DNA of 64,000 nt from IMG/VR virus record IMGVR_UViG_3300030110_004856, positions 17,585 to 81,584 of that record. One strand, given 5' to 3'. This document shows, piece by piece, positions 30,957 through 39,240 of the stretch. The translations under genes were made by a program, and so were the position numbers. The notes under the pieces were generated by a model. It saw nothing but the letters and a program-made list of their open reading frames with translations. It ran no database searches and was not told where the DNA came from. The first letter of the stretch is position 1. Each line of letters begins with the position of its first letter. The DNA comes from a virus.

Positions 30957-32867
30957 ATGGCACACACTGTCTCGTACATCGTCGCTGACGATGCAGCTCT
31001 TGCAGCACTTACAGAGCTAGAGAACTTTCCTAAGGTCTGTTTAGATCTTGAGACGACAGGTCTAGATGCAAGGATTGCTCGCCCACGCCTGGTGCAGCTG
31101 TGTGACTCATCCCCACAGGCTGAGAGTCGTGTCGTCTATGTTTTCGACTTGTTCAAAGTTTCCGAGGATGTAACCAGCAAACTGCTCGCCCTCATCGAGA
31201 GCAGGGAAATGTTGATTGGGCACAACCTCTACTTTGATTTGCAGTTCCTGCTGGCTATGGGACTGGACTACAAAGGCAAGATTTTCTGCACGATGATCGC
31301 AGAAAGATGCCTTCGAGCCGGATTTAAAGAAAAGAAATTCAGCCCCAAAATCCAGAAGGCTTATTTTGCAGACATATCCAACAGCCTCAAGGCAGTAGCA
31401 GAAAGACGACTTGACCTTGAGCTAGATAAAAGTCAGCAGGTAAGTGACTGGTCGAAGGAAGAACTCGACACTGAACAGGTGGAATACGCAGCTGGTGACG
31501 TAGCAATTCTTCCACAGATTGCATCGCTTCAACTCGCCGAACTTACAGAAGAGAACCTTCTCCCCGTCTTTGGTTTGGAGAGTAAAATCATCAGCACTGT
31601 CGCTAAGATGTCATATACAGGCTTTAATGTAGATGTCACTAAGCTGAAAGCATTAGAAGCTAGGATCAAACAGGAACTTGACGAACTCACTACACTATTT
31701 TGTGAAGACCTTGATCGCAGGTTGCCAGATGAATCCAAACTCTCGCGAGACATATCTGGAGCTATTTCAGTCTCAAAGAATGCGCGAAAAGGGTTTAACC
31801 CTGGATCCGGTGCCCAAGTCCTCAAGTGCTTCGACGCAATCGGAATTGAGACGCCTCGAAGTATTACATCTGGAAAACCAACGCTGTCTCAGGTAGAGCT
31901 AGCAGAATTTAATAGTCAAGATGAAACACTCCTCCTCTACAGAAAAAGAACGAAAGTCGAAACGAAGCTTGGGCACGTTCAAAAGCTTCTTGATAACATT
32001 CATCCTCTCAGTGGACGTATACATTCTGGCTATCGTCAGTACGGGAGTAATAGCGGGCGTTTCACTAGTTCAGGCAGTAAACGAGTCGCTGCCTCAAAAG
32101 TCAAAAGTGAATTTGCAATAAACTGTCAGCAGGTTCCACGAGAGAAAGCATTCAGAGAGTGCTTCGTTGCCACGCCTGGATTCAAACTTGTCGTCTGTGA
32201 TTTCAGCCAAATCGAACTGCGTCTAGGTGCAGAACTCATTCCTATCCCGCAAATGCTGAACGCATTCCTTGACGGGAAAGACTTACACACGGTTACTGCA
32301 AGTCTGATTTACCAATGCGACTTCAATGAAGTCACAAAAGAACAGAGACAGAGTGGAAAAACTATGAACTTTGCCTTGTTATACGGAATGGGTTATAAAA
32401 AATATAGAACATACAGTGCACAGAGCGGTACAGTTCTCTCCTACTCGGAAGCTAAACTTGAACACGCTGCTTTCCATAGAGCTTATCCAGCGTTGAAGAG
32501 CTGGCACAAGAATATGGCTGATTTAGTCTCCGATGGCTGGACATATAGCAGAACAGCTACAGGAAGAAGGAGATTGCTGAGTTACGACGACGCCTCGATG
32601 ATGGTTGCCTGTAACAACATCATTCAAGGAGCTGGAGCTGACATTTTAAAAATCGCTTTGTCTTACCTCGTCGAGCACTTAAACGATGAGTGCAGGCTTA
32701 TTGCCTGTGTTCATGATGAAATTGTAATCGAGGCTAAAGAACACAAAGTTGATCATTACAGAGCAATTCTGGAAGACTGCATGAAGCGAGGTGGCGAAAA
32801 AATCTTGAAAGAAGTACCAGTATTGGCTGACGCTGCTACAGGAAACAACTGGGCAGAAGCAAAATAA
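30957..32867 (+). CDS. DNA polymerase I-like, family A, with 3'-5' exonuclease
   Basis: 636 residues. DLETTGLD (D30, E32) is the first DEDD exonuclease motif; LIGHNLYFDLQF and YAAGDVAILPQI hold others. Motif A is VVCDFSQIELRLGAE, motif B is RQSGKTMNFALLYGMG with a Phe near residue 472 at the position of E. coli Phe762, and motif C is CVHDEIV. The 5'-3' exonuclease domain of bacterial Pol I is absent. It is the replicative polymerase. The start has no Shine-Dalgarno. Confidence 0.95.
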   Translation: MAHTVSYIVADDAALAALTELENFPKVCLDLETTGLDARIARPRLVQLCDSSPQAESRVVYVFDLFKVSEDVTSKLLALIESREMLIGHNLYFDLQFLLAMGLDYKGKIFCTMIAERCLRAGFKEKKFSPKIQKAYFADISNSLKAVAERRLDLELDKSQQVSDWSKEELDTEQVEYAAGDVAILPQIASLQLAELTEENLLPVFGLESKIISTVAKMSYTGFNVDVTKLKALEARIKQELDELTTLFCEDLDRRLPDESKLSRDISGAISVSKNARKGFNPGSGAQVLKCFDAIGIETPRSITSGKPTLSQVELAEFNSQDETLLLYRKRTKVETKLGHVQKLLDNIHPLSGRIHSGYRQYGSNSGRFTSSGSKRVAASKVKSEFAINCQQVPREKAFRECFVATPGFKLVVCDFSQIELRLGAELIPIPQMLNAFLDGKDLHTVTASLIYQCDFNEVTKEQRQSGKTMNFALLYGMGYKKYRTYSAQSGTVLSYSEAKLEHAAFHRAYPALKSWHKNMADLVSDGWTYSRTATGRRRLLSYDDASMMVACNNIIQGAGADILKIALSYLVEHLNDECRLIACVHDEIVIEAKEHKVDHYRAILEDCMKRGGEKILKEVPVLADAATGNNWAEAK

Positions 32868-32898
32868 TCTGTATAATCATATCAGCATATAACCACAC

Positions 32899-33462
32899 GT
32901 GGAAATCACCAATATCCCTTTCGAAAAAGAGATCTTTACCGCTAAAACAGAGCTTGGTTTTGTAGGTTGCTGCAGGATTGATCAAGGAATTGCTTTTACA
33001 TCAGAGTCGTTCCCTAAAGCTCTGGTAGCTGCCAACGCCGCAAGAAGACTCAAAAAGGAGCTAGGGAATAACACTAAACAAACACTACCTGCGTCACCTT
33101 CAGTCAAGAAACAACCCACGGCTCCTAAAAAACCTGCTGCAACTGTTACCTCTCCTAAACATAAAAAGAAGAAAGCAACACAAAAAAGCAGGAAATCCTA
33201 TGTTGGGACCTTATACACGAGCGAAGAAGTAGAGTCAATGCCCCTCCTTCGCTTCCAAGAAGTCTGGGTGATAACCAGATACGAAGACTACGTATCAGAT
33301 GCGTTAAATCATGAAAAGAAACGCTTAGTAGCGTACTGTCAAGGTAAGGAACAAGCTAAACCTTTTGGGTGTCACGACGAGGCTAAGAGAGTTATGCGTG
33401 TACTAAAAGGATGTGTGGGACCAGGATTCAACCTGCAAAGGTTTTTCGTCAGGACAGATTAA
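32899..33462 (+). CDS. Unknown protein with Lys-rich linker (187 aa)
   Basis: 187 residues from GTG at 32899. A compact N-terminal part (residues 1-50) is followed by a Lys/Pro/Thr-rich linker (about 51-100) and a C-terminal helical part with EEVESMPLLRFQEVWVITRY. Unknown family. It lies directly downstream of the polymerase, possibly a replication accessory factor; this is inferred from position only. Confidence 0.5.
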   Translation: MEITNIPFEKEIFTAKTELGFVGCCRIDQGIAFTSESFPKALVAANAARRLKKELGNNTKQTLPASPSVKKQPTAPKKPAATVTSPKHKKKKATQKSRKSYVGTLYTSEEVESMPLLRFQEVWVITRYEDYVSDALNHEKKRLVAYCQGKEQAKPFGCHDEAKRVMRVLKGCVGPGFNLQRFFVRTD

Positions 33463-33499
33463 GACTGTTAAAGTGGAGAACAAAGGCGACACTTAGGGA

Positions 33500-34813
33500 A
33501 TGACTTCCTCCAGCGCTACTCGGCCTAGATCTCCTAGAACTCTGCAGGAACTGCTAGCAGGAGAAGACCGGGAATCGATTGATTCAAATGCATTTAATCA
33601 GGTAGCTTCTAGTCCAACTAGTAGTGCTCCATCACCTGGCAGCAGCAATCTGAGCACGATTGCGGATCAACTGAACAGTCAGAGAGAACAAGAAAATGCA
33701 TCCAGATTAGAGGGTGCTACTGACGAGCAGATTCGTCAAGACATCGATCGTTTTGCTGGCGATCGTTATCAAGACGTAAAAACTGCCACAAGTGGTGCTA
33801 CTCCACAAGCTGCATCGAGTACAACCACACCTGCTGGTCAGGTGGCTGCTGAAGAAGGCTCAAATACAAAATTAGGACTAGAAACGGTAGATCCTGGTCC
33901 TTTTCAGTCGGGACGAACAGGTAGTGCTGTAACTTCCACAGGTACAGATGAGTACTTCTCTGCTCTATACCCCCGGTATGTCAGAGAGGATACTGTAATG
34001 GGTTACGGAGCTAACTTCCCTGGTGCACAGGTTGGTGGAAGCAATCCTTATAAAGAAACCACTACTGAGTATCTGGGCACACCACTTCCTCCCGTCAACA
34101 CTACCCCAGTTGATCCTGGTCCTGGTCCTGGCCCCGGCCCTGGTCCCGGTCCTACTCCTGGAGTAACACCTCCTAAAAAAGCGGACCAATTTTTAGAAAG
34201 AACTCTTCGCTCGTTTATCGGGGATCAAGCTGGTGAAGTGGATACCATTGGTGCTCGCGGCATCGGTGAGTATATGGGTTATTACGGCGACAAGTTCGGC
34301 GGTAACGAAGAAATTCTCGCGAAGGCACGTCAAGAAGGAATCAAGTTTGGTCCCACCGCCGCTACAACGCTTGGAATCAATGTTGATACTGATTCTGCTC
34401 GTGGTCCTGAGGGTCCTGGAGGTTCCACTCCAGGTGCGATTGGTCTTTCCGCAGTCAATCGATTGCGCGATCGTGGTCTGAGCGACACTGCTATTAGACA
34501 GTTTGCTCAGGAGCAGGGTATGCAATACGGACCTGAAGCTTTGAAATCTCTCAACGCTGACGCAAGCTTTGCTTATCAACCCCCAGCTCCGGCAGCTCCT
34601 GCAGCACCAGCACCTTCACAAGGTGCTATGGACATCTACAACGCTTTTCAGGCAGGCCAGCAAAATGTACCTGACTCCTCGAAAGGTGGACAAGGTATTG
34701 GTGAAGCTGGACTGGAACGGATGGCAGCCGGTCAGAATATCTCCTTCTCAGAAGCAAGAAGGAGAGCCGAAGCAGCAGGAATGGTTATTGGAGAACGCGC
34801 TCGGAATCGATGA
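33500..34813 (+). CDS. Repeat-containing protein with (GP)n stretch
   Basis: 437 residues. The N-terminal third is Ser/Thr/Ala-rich and probably disordered. A Pro-Gly alternation (PGPGPGPGPG) lies near residue 204-220. Behind it are three diverged copies of a roughly 40-residue unit starting near residues 248, 312 and 394 (GARGIGEYMG..., GAIGLSAVNR..., GQGIGEAGLE...). The next-but-one gene (34961) encodes one more unit. The unit may be a small helical binding domain. Function unknown; it may be virion-associated. Confidence 0.55.
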   Translation: MTSSSATRPRSPRTLQELLAGEDRESIDSNAFNQVASSPTSSAPSPGSSNLSTIADQLNSQREQENASRLEGATDEQIRQDIDRFAGDRYQDVKTATSGATPQAASSTTTPAGQVAAEEGSNTKLGLETVDPGPFQSGRTGSAVTSTGTDEYFSALYPRYVREDTVMGYGANFPGAQVGGSNPYKETTTEYLGTPLPPVNTTPVDPGPGPGPGPGPGPTPGVTPPKKADQFLERTLRSFIGDQAGEVDTIGARGIGEYMGYYGDKFGGNEEILAKARQEGIKFGPTAATTLGINVDTDSARGPEGPGGSTPGAIGLSAVNRLRDRGLSDTAIRQFAQEQGMQYGPEALKSLNADASFAYQPPAPAAPAAPAPSQGAMDIYNAFQAGQQNVPDSSKGGQGIGEAGLERMAAGQNISFSEARRRAEAAGMVIGERARNR

Positions 34814-34923
34814 CAATATTGTTAGCGGCGATGGTGACCACGTGGGTCACAGTGTTTGCTGCAATGTTATGGAATAGTAGACCTGCGTCTGCTAAACATA
34901 AACATAGTGTTGACGTGAACTAA
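34810..34923 (+). CDS. Small membrane protein (37 aa)
   Basis: ATG at 34810 overlaps the previous stop (ATGA), stop TAA at 34923. 37 residues with a hydrophobic segment (ILLAAMVTTWVTVFAAMLW) and a His/Lys-rich tail. It is likely a single-pass membrane peptide. Confidence 0.45.
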   Translation: MTILLAAMVTTWVTVFAAMLWNSRPASAKHKHSVDVN

Positions 34924-34960
34924 GCCCTAGTTAGATTAATCCGAAGCTCTGAGAGTACTC

Positions 34961-35158
34961 ATGACCGTAGGTGCATCTGTTTTACTGTCGTCATTTATTG
35001 GCGAGAAAGGCACACCGGGTATGATTGGCCTGGAGGCACTCAATCGTGCTCGTACTTGGGGATACACCGAGGATATGATCAAATCCATGCTTGCTGAAGA
35101 GAAGCTTGGTCTTGGCTGGAAAGCAGCAGCGAGCCTGAACGGAATCGAAGTTGAATGA
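34961..35158 (+). CDS. Single-repeat protein (65 aa)
   Basis: 65 residues. GMIGLEALNRARTWGYTEDM, followed by KLGLGWKAAASLNG, matches the 40-residue unit of the protein at 33500 (for example GAIGLSAVNRLRDRG ... GPEALKSLN), so this gene is a stand-alone copy. The two may bind the same partner. It overlaps the next gene by 8 nt. Confidence 0.55.
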   Translation: MTVGASVLLSSFIGEKGTPGMIGLEALNRARTWGYTEDMIKSMLAEEKLGLGWKAAASLNGIEVE

Positions 35159-35699
35159 GAATTACACACTGATCGGATTTAGAAACAAGAAGACTAGATC
35201 CATCGGTGTTGTAGCTAACGACAGCAACCACGCTCAAGCTCAGGCTCTAGACATCAGTCGCGCACTTGGGCTGGAGCGTTTCACACTGGATTACAAACAG
35301 AAAAGTGTGGAAGATCCAGTCAGCAAGCTTTTCTGCGACCTCGCATACAATAACTTCAGTCACTCAGTTTGTTACGAGTGGGAAGGGTCTTACACAAACA
35401 GCTCTCCAGTGCTGTATGCGTTTGGTTCTCGCTTGTACCTTAGGAACCTCATACTCGATTACATGGATATCAGAAAGGACAGTGTTGTCAAGACTGAGTG
35501 CAATAATAAAGAATGTGTTAACCCATACCACTTCTCATATAAGACAGACAAAGCATCGAAATTAACTGGCGGGGACAAGAGAATGCTGTTAGCTTTCCAT
35601 AGCCAAGGCGCTTCTGTCTCGCAGATTGCCAAGGCACTAAACGTACACCGATCTACCGTCTACCGAAATCTCAATGAACATCTTCATGCTGGGCCTTAG
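35151..35699 (+). CDS. HNH-like/HTH protein
   Basis: 182 residues from TTG at 35151. A central CNNKECVNPYHF is a Cys-x4-Cys...NP-x-H finger as in degenerate HNH nucleases. The C-terminus SQGASVSQIAKALNVHRSTV, then YRNL, is a resolvase-type helix-turn-helix. A protein with the same order lies at 62363. It may be an endonuclease relic or a DNA-binding regulator. No ATG exists near this point, so TTG is my choice; it overlaps the previous stop. Confidence 0.55.
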   Translation: MNENYTLIGFRNKKTRSIGVVANDSNHAQAQALDISRALGLERFTLDYKQKSVEDPVSKLFCDLAYNNFSHSVCYEWEGSYTNSSPVLYAFGSRLYLRNLILDYMDIRKDSVVKTECNNKECVNPYHFSYKTDKASKLTGGDKRMLLAFHSQGASVSQIAKALNVHRSTVYRNLNEHLHAGP

Positions 35700-36321
35700 G
35701 GTCACAGACACTGCCCAAGAGCAGGAAGGTCTAGTCGATCTTATTACTGAAGCGCTACCTTCAAGCGACAAAAAAATCCCCACAAAAGTCCAACTCCTGG
35801 ACAAACCGGGTAGCTACGTAGCTAACCAGCTGAAAAAATTTCAGGAGGGCGACCACATCCTTGCTATCGGGCCAACCAAACCCATTGCAGATGGTGAAGG
35901 TCTCAAAATGAAACCCATGATGGTTGTCACTAGAGAAACCTTCGACGACATCCTTGCCATGAACATGTTTATGGCCACAGGTGGTTTGGGTCCGAAAGCT
36001 GATGAAGTCCAGCTTGGAGACAACACTGTCACTAATCGCTCGATCGCTTGGCAGGATGAGGACCAAGAAACTCAGTGGTTCAAACTCACAGCCTGGGGTG
36101 AAAAAAGCAAACAACTCTCGGAGTTGCCCCCTGGAACCCCGACTGTCGCAGTAGGCAAGGTCTCCTGTTCCTCAAAGGAGGACAAGCAATTCCTTAACTA
36201 TTCAGTGGATAAAGTGCTTTATCTGCCACGTGGCTCGAAGCCAACCCCTAAGAAAGCTGCTGACCCTGACAAGGGAAAAGTAGCTGCCGCTGCTCTCGGA
36301 ACTGTTGACTTTAAGTTCTGA
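35674..36321 (+). CDS. Single-stranded DNA-binding protein, OB-fold
   Basis: 215 residues. The second half has the OB pattern NRSIAWQDEDQETQWFKLTA, followed by WGEKSKQLSELPPGT and VAVGKVSCSSKEDKQFLNYS, as in phage SSBs. The last residues (AAAALGTVDFKF) are a short tail after a Lys/Pro/Asp-rich linker. It would cover ssDNA in replication and recombination. The ATG at 35674 overlaps the previous gene by 26 nt; an ATG at 35686 is an alternative. Confidence 0.65.
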   Translation: MNIFMLGLRVTDTAQEQEGLVDLITEALPSSDKKIPTKVQLLDKPGSYVANQLKKFQEGDHILAIGPTKPIADGEGLKMKPMMVVTRETFDDILAMNMFMATGGLGPKADEVQLGDNTVTNRSIAWQDEDQETQWFKLTAWGEKSKQLSELPPGTPTVAVGKVSCSSKEDKQFLNYSVDKVLYLPRGSKPTPKKAADPDKGKVAAAALGTVDFKF

Positions 36322-36357
36322 TCCCGATCCTTTCTTTTACCTTCCTACAACCAACTC

Positions 36358-37179
36358 ATGCCGTACATCGCTGGAAAATTCGACGCTGACGAAATCCTTT
36401 GTCAAGTACCGCCCCACACCTTACGAGTCGATCTTCAGGCTCGTCGTTGGAAATCCGATAACGATCCTGACCAGGCCATCATCGACTCGAACGATAATGG
36501 TATCCCGATTGAGTTCATCCTTCTCGGGTTTACTCCGTTCTTTGGGAACCTGGGGATGCGTTCTCACGAGGAGTTCATTCGTATTGCTTACATTGGTGTT
36601 AGCCCTACCCATCGCTTGCTCCCTAAGCGTTGTGTATCTACTAGCATCATTAGTGGTAAGTCTTCTCAGAAGAACTTTATCTCTTATTTCCACACGCTCT
36701 ACAACAACAGGATCAACGTCGCGGAAGTAGTTACTTCTACTAGGTTCTTGCAAAAGAGCTTTAACGAGACCGATCCCACCACGGGTGAAGACAAAGGTAA
36801 GATCAACTACAACGTGTTGGAGTTCAAAGATCGCCCTGTCTCCGGTAAAGAAGAAGAGCAACTTGTCAAAGACATTGAGAAGTGGCTCGAAGGCGATGGT
36901 GGAAACTTGGTGGGAGCTGCACTTAAGAGTAATATCTCCGGCAGCAATCTCATTGAGCTTCCTATTGGAGCAGACATCGCTGCGCTTAAGGAAGCTTTCA
37001 TCGAAGCAAACCCGAAGCGTGTAGATGGAATGCAGATGGGCGGTCTGACTTCCTTGCCTGCTGGAGCTGGTGTAGCCGGTAAAGCACTGAACCCAGTGCC
37101 TGAGGCTAAGGTCGAGAAACCTAAAGAACTTACGGAAGAACAGAAAGCAGCGATCAAAGCTGCTGGTTTGGAGGTATGA
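36358..37179 (+). CDS. Unknown protein next to the SSB (273 aa)
   Basis: 273 residues. The N-terminal two-thirds is mixed alpha/beta with VDLQARRWKSDNDPDQAIID and conserved-looking aromatics (FILLGFTPFFGNLGM, FISYFHTLYNN). The last third has an acidic Lys/Glu/Pro linker and a final helix with EEQKAAIKAAGLEV. It lies 36 nt after the SSB with an A/C-rich leader (CTACAACCAACTC). A role in replication or recombination is inferred from position; no family is recognised. Confidence 0.6.
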   Translation: MPYIAGKFDADEILCQVPPHTLRVDLQARRWKSDNDPDQAIIDSNDNGIPIEFILLGFTPFFGNLGMRSHEEFIRIAYIGVSPTHRLLPKRCVSTSIISGKSSQKNFISYFHTLYNNRINVAEVVTSTRFLQKSFNETDPTTGEDKGKINYNVLEFKDRPVSGKEEEQLVKDIEKWLEGDGGNLVGAALKSNISGSNLIELPIGADIAALKEAFIEANPKRVDGMQMGGLTSLPAGAGVAGKALNPVPEAKVEKPKELTEEQKAAIKAAGLEV

Positions 37180-37263
37180 TTCGCAAGCGCCAGGGGTTTC
37201 ATGAACGGCCCCATTCAACACCCTTCCTCTAAGGATGGCGCTGTAAAAAGTAGAGGATGAACT

Positions 37264-37296
37264 AAGGCTCTGTTTAGTTGACGCAGAGCCTTTTTT
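37264..37296. terminator. Rho-independent terminator at the end of the SSB operon
   Basis: AAGGCTCTG (37264-37272) pairs with CAGAGCCTT (37284-37292), nine pairs, with an 11-nt loop and a run of T to 37296. It ends the rightward transcript. The A-run on the left also allows it to work leftward behind the NblA-like gene. Confidence 0.8.
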
Positions 37297-37541
37297 CATG
37301 TCTCGCGTTTTTCGAAGAGCGACGACATGGGAGGCAGGTCATAACCACGGGAGATGCAGTAAGCCACGAGCTTTTTAAACATCTCAGTTTTCACTAGGTA
37401 GTTTGTATGTACAATTCCAAGTATCTCCGTCAACTCCTTCTTGTCGAGACTCTTACAGCTGTGTAATACCCTACGGTGATGGAATTCCTGCTCCATTGTT
37501 AAGTAACCTTGAATCCTTCCGAGTATTTCGTTTTCGTTCAT
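37296..37541 (-). CDS. nblA: NblA-like phycobilisome degradation protein
   Basis: 81 residues on the minus strand. The segment LTMEQEFHHRRVL starting at residue 14, followed by KKELTEIL (34-41) and LVKTEMFKKLVAY (49-61), follows the NblA pattern (L-S/T-x-E-Q-x-F, then helix with EAQE-like spacing, then VK-x-x-x-FK-x-L) without gaps. NblA binds phycobilisome subunits and adapts them to the Clp protease, releasing amino acids from the antenna. It lies alone between convergent and divergent rightward genes, bounded by a terminator, so it has its own control. A 13-residue N-terminal extension is present. Confidence 0.75.
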   Translation of the reverse strand: MNENEILGRIQGYLTMEQEFHHRRVLHSCKSLDKKELTEILGIVHTNYLVKTEMFKKLVAYCISRGYDLPPMSSLFEKRET

Positions 37542-38064
37542 GTTTTACAAGATCCCTGAATTAGTTTTCTCTCCTCTAGCTGCCAAGAACATTGTCCTTG
37601 GCCGAGTGCTGGTGATCAACGACCAGGAGCAGCTACTAGAGAAGCAGGTAAGCAGAGAAGGTTGCGAAGTTTACTCCTGCACATTAGACGATTTGGCAGA
37701 TAGCGATAGCTGGAAAACCCTACCTAGAATCGACTGGATGATTTGTGTGACACAAGGGCTAGGTAAAAAAGCAGAGTGGGTAATGGATGCAGCCATGAGT
37801 ATGCCCGAAAAAGGCTTCTGTTTACTAGATCGCATCAGCTTTCTTGAGCCCACACGCTCGCGAGAGGTGTTACTAAAGTCTCATTCCCTAAGAAATTTGA
37901 TTGTTCTTTCGCCACGTCCTGCGTTCCGTGCTGATAACAAACAAGCAAAAGACTCAGTGACATCAGCGTGGTTTGTATTCTCCACTGACTCAACGCACAA
38001 AAAGAACACAGAAATAGATTTTGCACTAAACTGGCAGCGACCTCAGGCTGTATGTAGTGGCTAG
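37540..38064 (+). CDS. Unknown protein, degenerate DNA methyltransferase-like
   Basis: 174 residues. The C-terminal half has LLDRISFLEPTRSREVLLKS, then LVLSPRPAFRADNK and DSVTSAWFVFS, which resemble the later motifs of a phage methyltransferase family; the SAM and catalytic motifs are not clear. Its start codon overlaps that of the NblA-like gene in a shared CATG. No Shine-Dalgarno is seen, so a later start cannot be excluded. Role uncertain. Confidence 0.5.
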   Translation: MFYKIPELVFSPLAAKNIVLGRVLVINDQEQLLEKQVSREGCEVYSCTLDDLADSDSWKTLPRIDWMICVTQGLGKKAEWVMDAAMSMPEKGFCLLDRISFLEPTRSREVLLKSHSLRNLIVLSPRPAFRADNKQAKDSVTSAWFVFSTDSTHKKNTEIDFALNWQRPQAVCSG

Positions 38065-38365
38065 TGATATCAAAGAGCTTTTATCTAAACTCATCGACAT
38101 ACAAATCGAGCAAAGCAGCAAACTCGACAAAATTGCTGCACTTCTTTTAAGCGATCAGCTACTAACTGAGTGCATTGATCAAAACGGTAAAGGTAGAGAC
38201 GCAGATACTGCAGGAGAAATAGTTGCTGAGTCTTTCTCCGCAGGACTCTGTCTGCTAGGTGAGCTAGAAAACAGAAACAAGCAGTATCTTTACCAAATGC
38301 AGGAATTTTTTCTGGACAACGACAGCAGTTCAGTAGGCAACGACGACCTAGCTAATCCTTTCTGA
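38057..38365 (+). CDS. Unknown helical protein (102 aa)
   Basis: 102 residues from GTG at 38057, overlapping the previous stop by 8 nt. The N-terminus (DIKELLSKLIDIQIEQSSKL) is a leucine-rich coiled coil; the C-terminus is acidic (DNDSSSVGNDDLANPF). No family is recognised. It precedes the nuclease gene by 8 nt. Confidence 0.5.
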   Translation: MASDIKELLSKLIDIQIEQSSKLDKIAALLLSDQLLTECIDQNGKGRDADTAGEIVAESFSAGLCLLGELENRNKQYLYQMQEFFLDNDSSSVGNDDLANPF

Positions 38366-38373
38366 GCACCCCT

Positions 38374-39156
38374 GTGAGTGATACAAGAGTAACTATTAAT
38401 GGCCTTAGGCACTACGTTTGCGGTGGTGTTCCTAAACCTCTACCTAGCGTCACTTCAATTCTGTCAGCTACACAATCAGAAGAACAGCAGAGAAAGCTAG
38501 CTTACTGGAACAAAATGAATCCAGGAGTAGCCGACTCTGCCGCCACAAGGGGGACCTGGATACACAATGCAGTAGAAAACCACATCACTGGTTTAAAGGT
38601 AGTTCCTCCTAATGACTACTTCCCTTACTGGCAAGGCATGCCAGAAAGAATCGACTCTTTGCTCGAAGGGGGAAAAGTCTTGTGGTCTGAGCGTCCCTAC
38701 CAACAACCACGGTGGAACAAATACGTTGGTGATGACGGAGTAGGGCGTATCTTTTATTACGACACCAAGCGTCAGCAAGGTTACGCAGGCTGCTGCGATC
38801 TCATCTACGAAGACGCAAACGGTGAAATTATCCTCGCGGACTTTAAAACATCCAACGGACCCTACGCTGCCAAGTTCCCACCAAAGGACGCAGACATAGA
38901 TATGAAAACCAGAAAAGCTTTAATTTCAGGTGCGTTCAAGGCTAAGAAGACACGTCTGCAACTAGCTGCGTACAAACTCGCAGCAGAGGAGTGCCTTGAC
39001 ATCAAGATCTCTAAAACGCAAATAATTGTTACCACTGCTGTAGAGCAGTTCAGTACTCAAGTATTCACTTTTGGTGAAAAAATGGTGGAAAAAGACGAAA
39101 AGAAGTGGATGGAATTAGTTGGGCAATATTATGATATGCAGGCAGCGAGCGCTTAA
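38374..39156 (+). CDS. PD-(D/E)XK nuclease
   Basis: 260 residues from GTG at 38374. PSVTSIL near residue 24, RGTWIHNAVE (59-68), the GCCDLIYE strand (D142), ILADFKTSN (D156, K158) and QLAAYKLA (Q196) are the motifs of the Cas4/RecB-like exonuclease superfamily. Such phage nucleases process DNA ends for recombination or replication with the SSB and polymerase. It is followed by the primase-helicase gene. Confidence 0.85.
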   Translation: MSDTRVTINGLRHYVCGGVPKPLPSVTSILSATQSEEQQRKLAYWNKMNPGVADSAATRGTWIHNAVENHITGLKVVPPNDYFPYWQGMPERIDSLLEGGKVLWSERPYQQPRWNKYVGDDGVGRIFYYDTKRQQGYAGCCDLIYEDANGEIILADFKTSNGPYAAKFPPKDADIDMKTRKALISGAFKAKKTRLQLAAYKLAAEECLDIKISKTQIIVTTAVEQFSTQVFTFGEKMVEKDEKKWMELVGQYYDMQAASA

Positions 39157-39240
39157 GCTAGCGAAAAGCTACAGCTCACCGTTGCACCCCTTGCGTACAT
39201 TCCGCACAGGAATCATAATAGCAGACCAAGCTGACATCAA

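Noticed and set aside
36305-36730. Plus-strand frame of 141 codons
   Set aside because: Shadow of the gene at 36358 in another frame.
36421-37299. 292-codon frame on the minus strand
   Set aside because: It lies antisense to the well-formed gene at 36358 and includes the terminator; the product is not protein-like.
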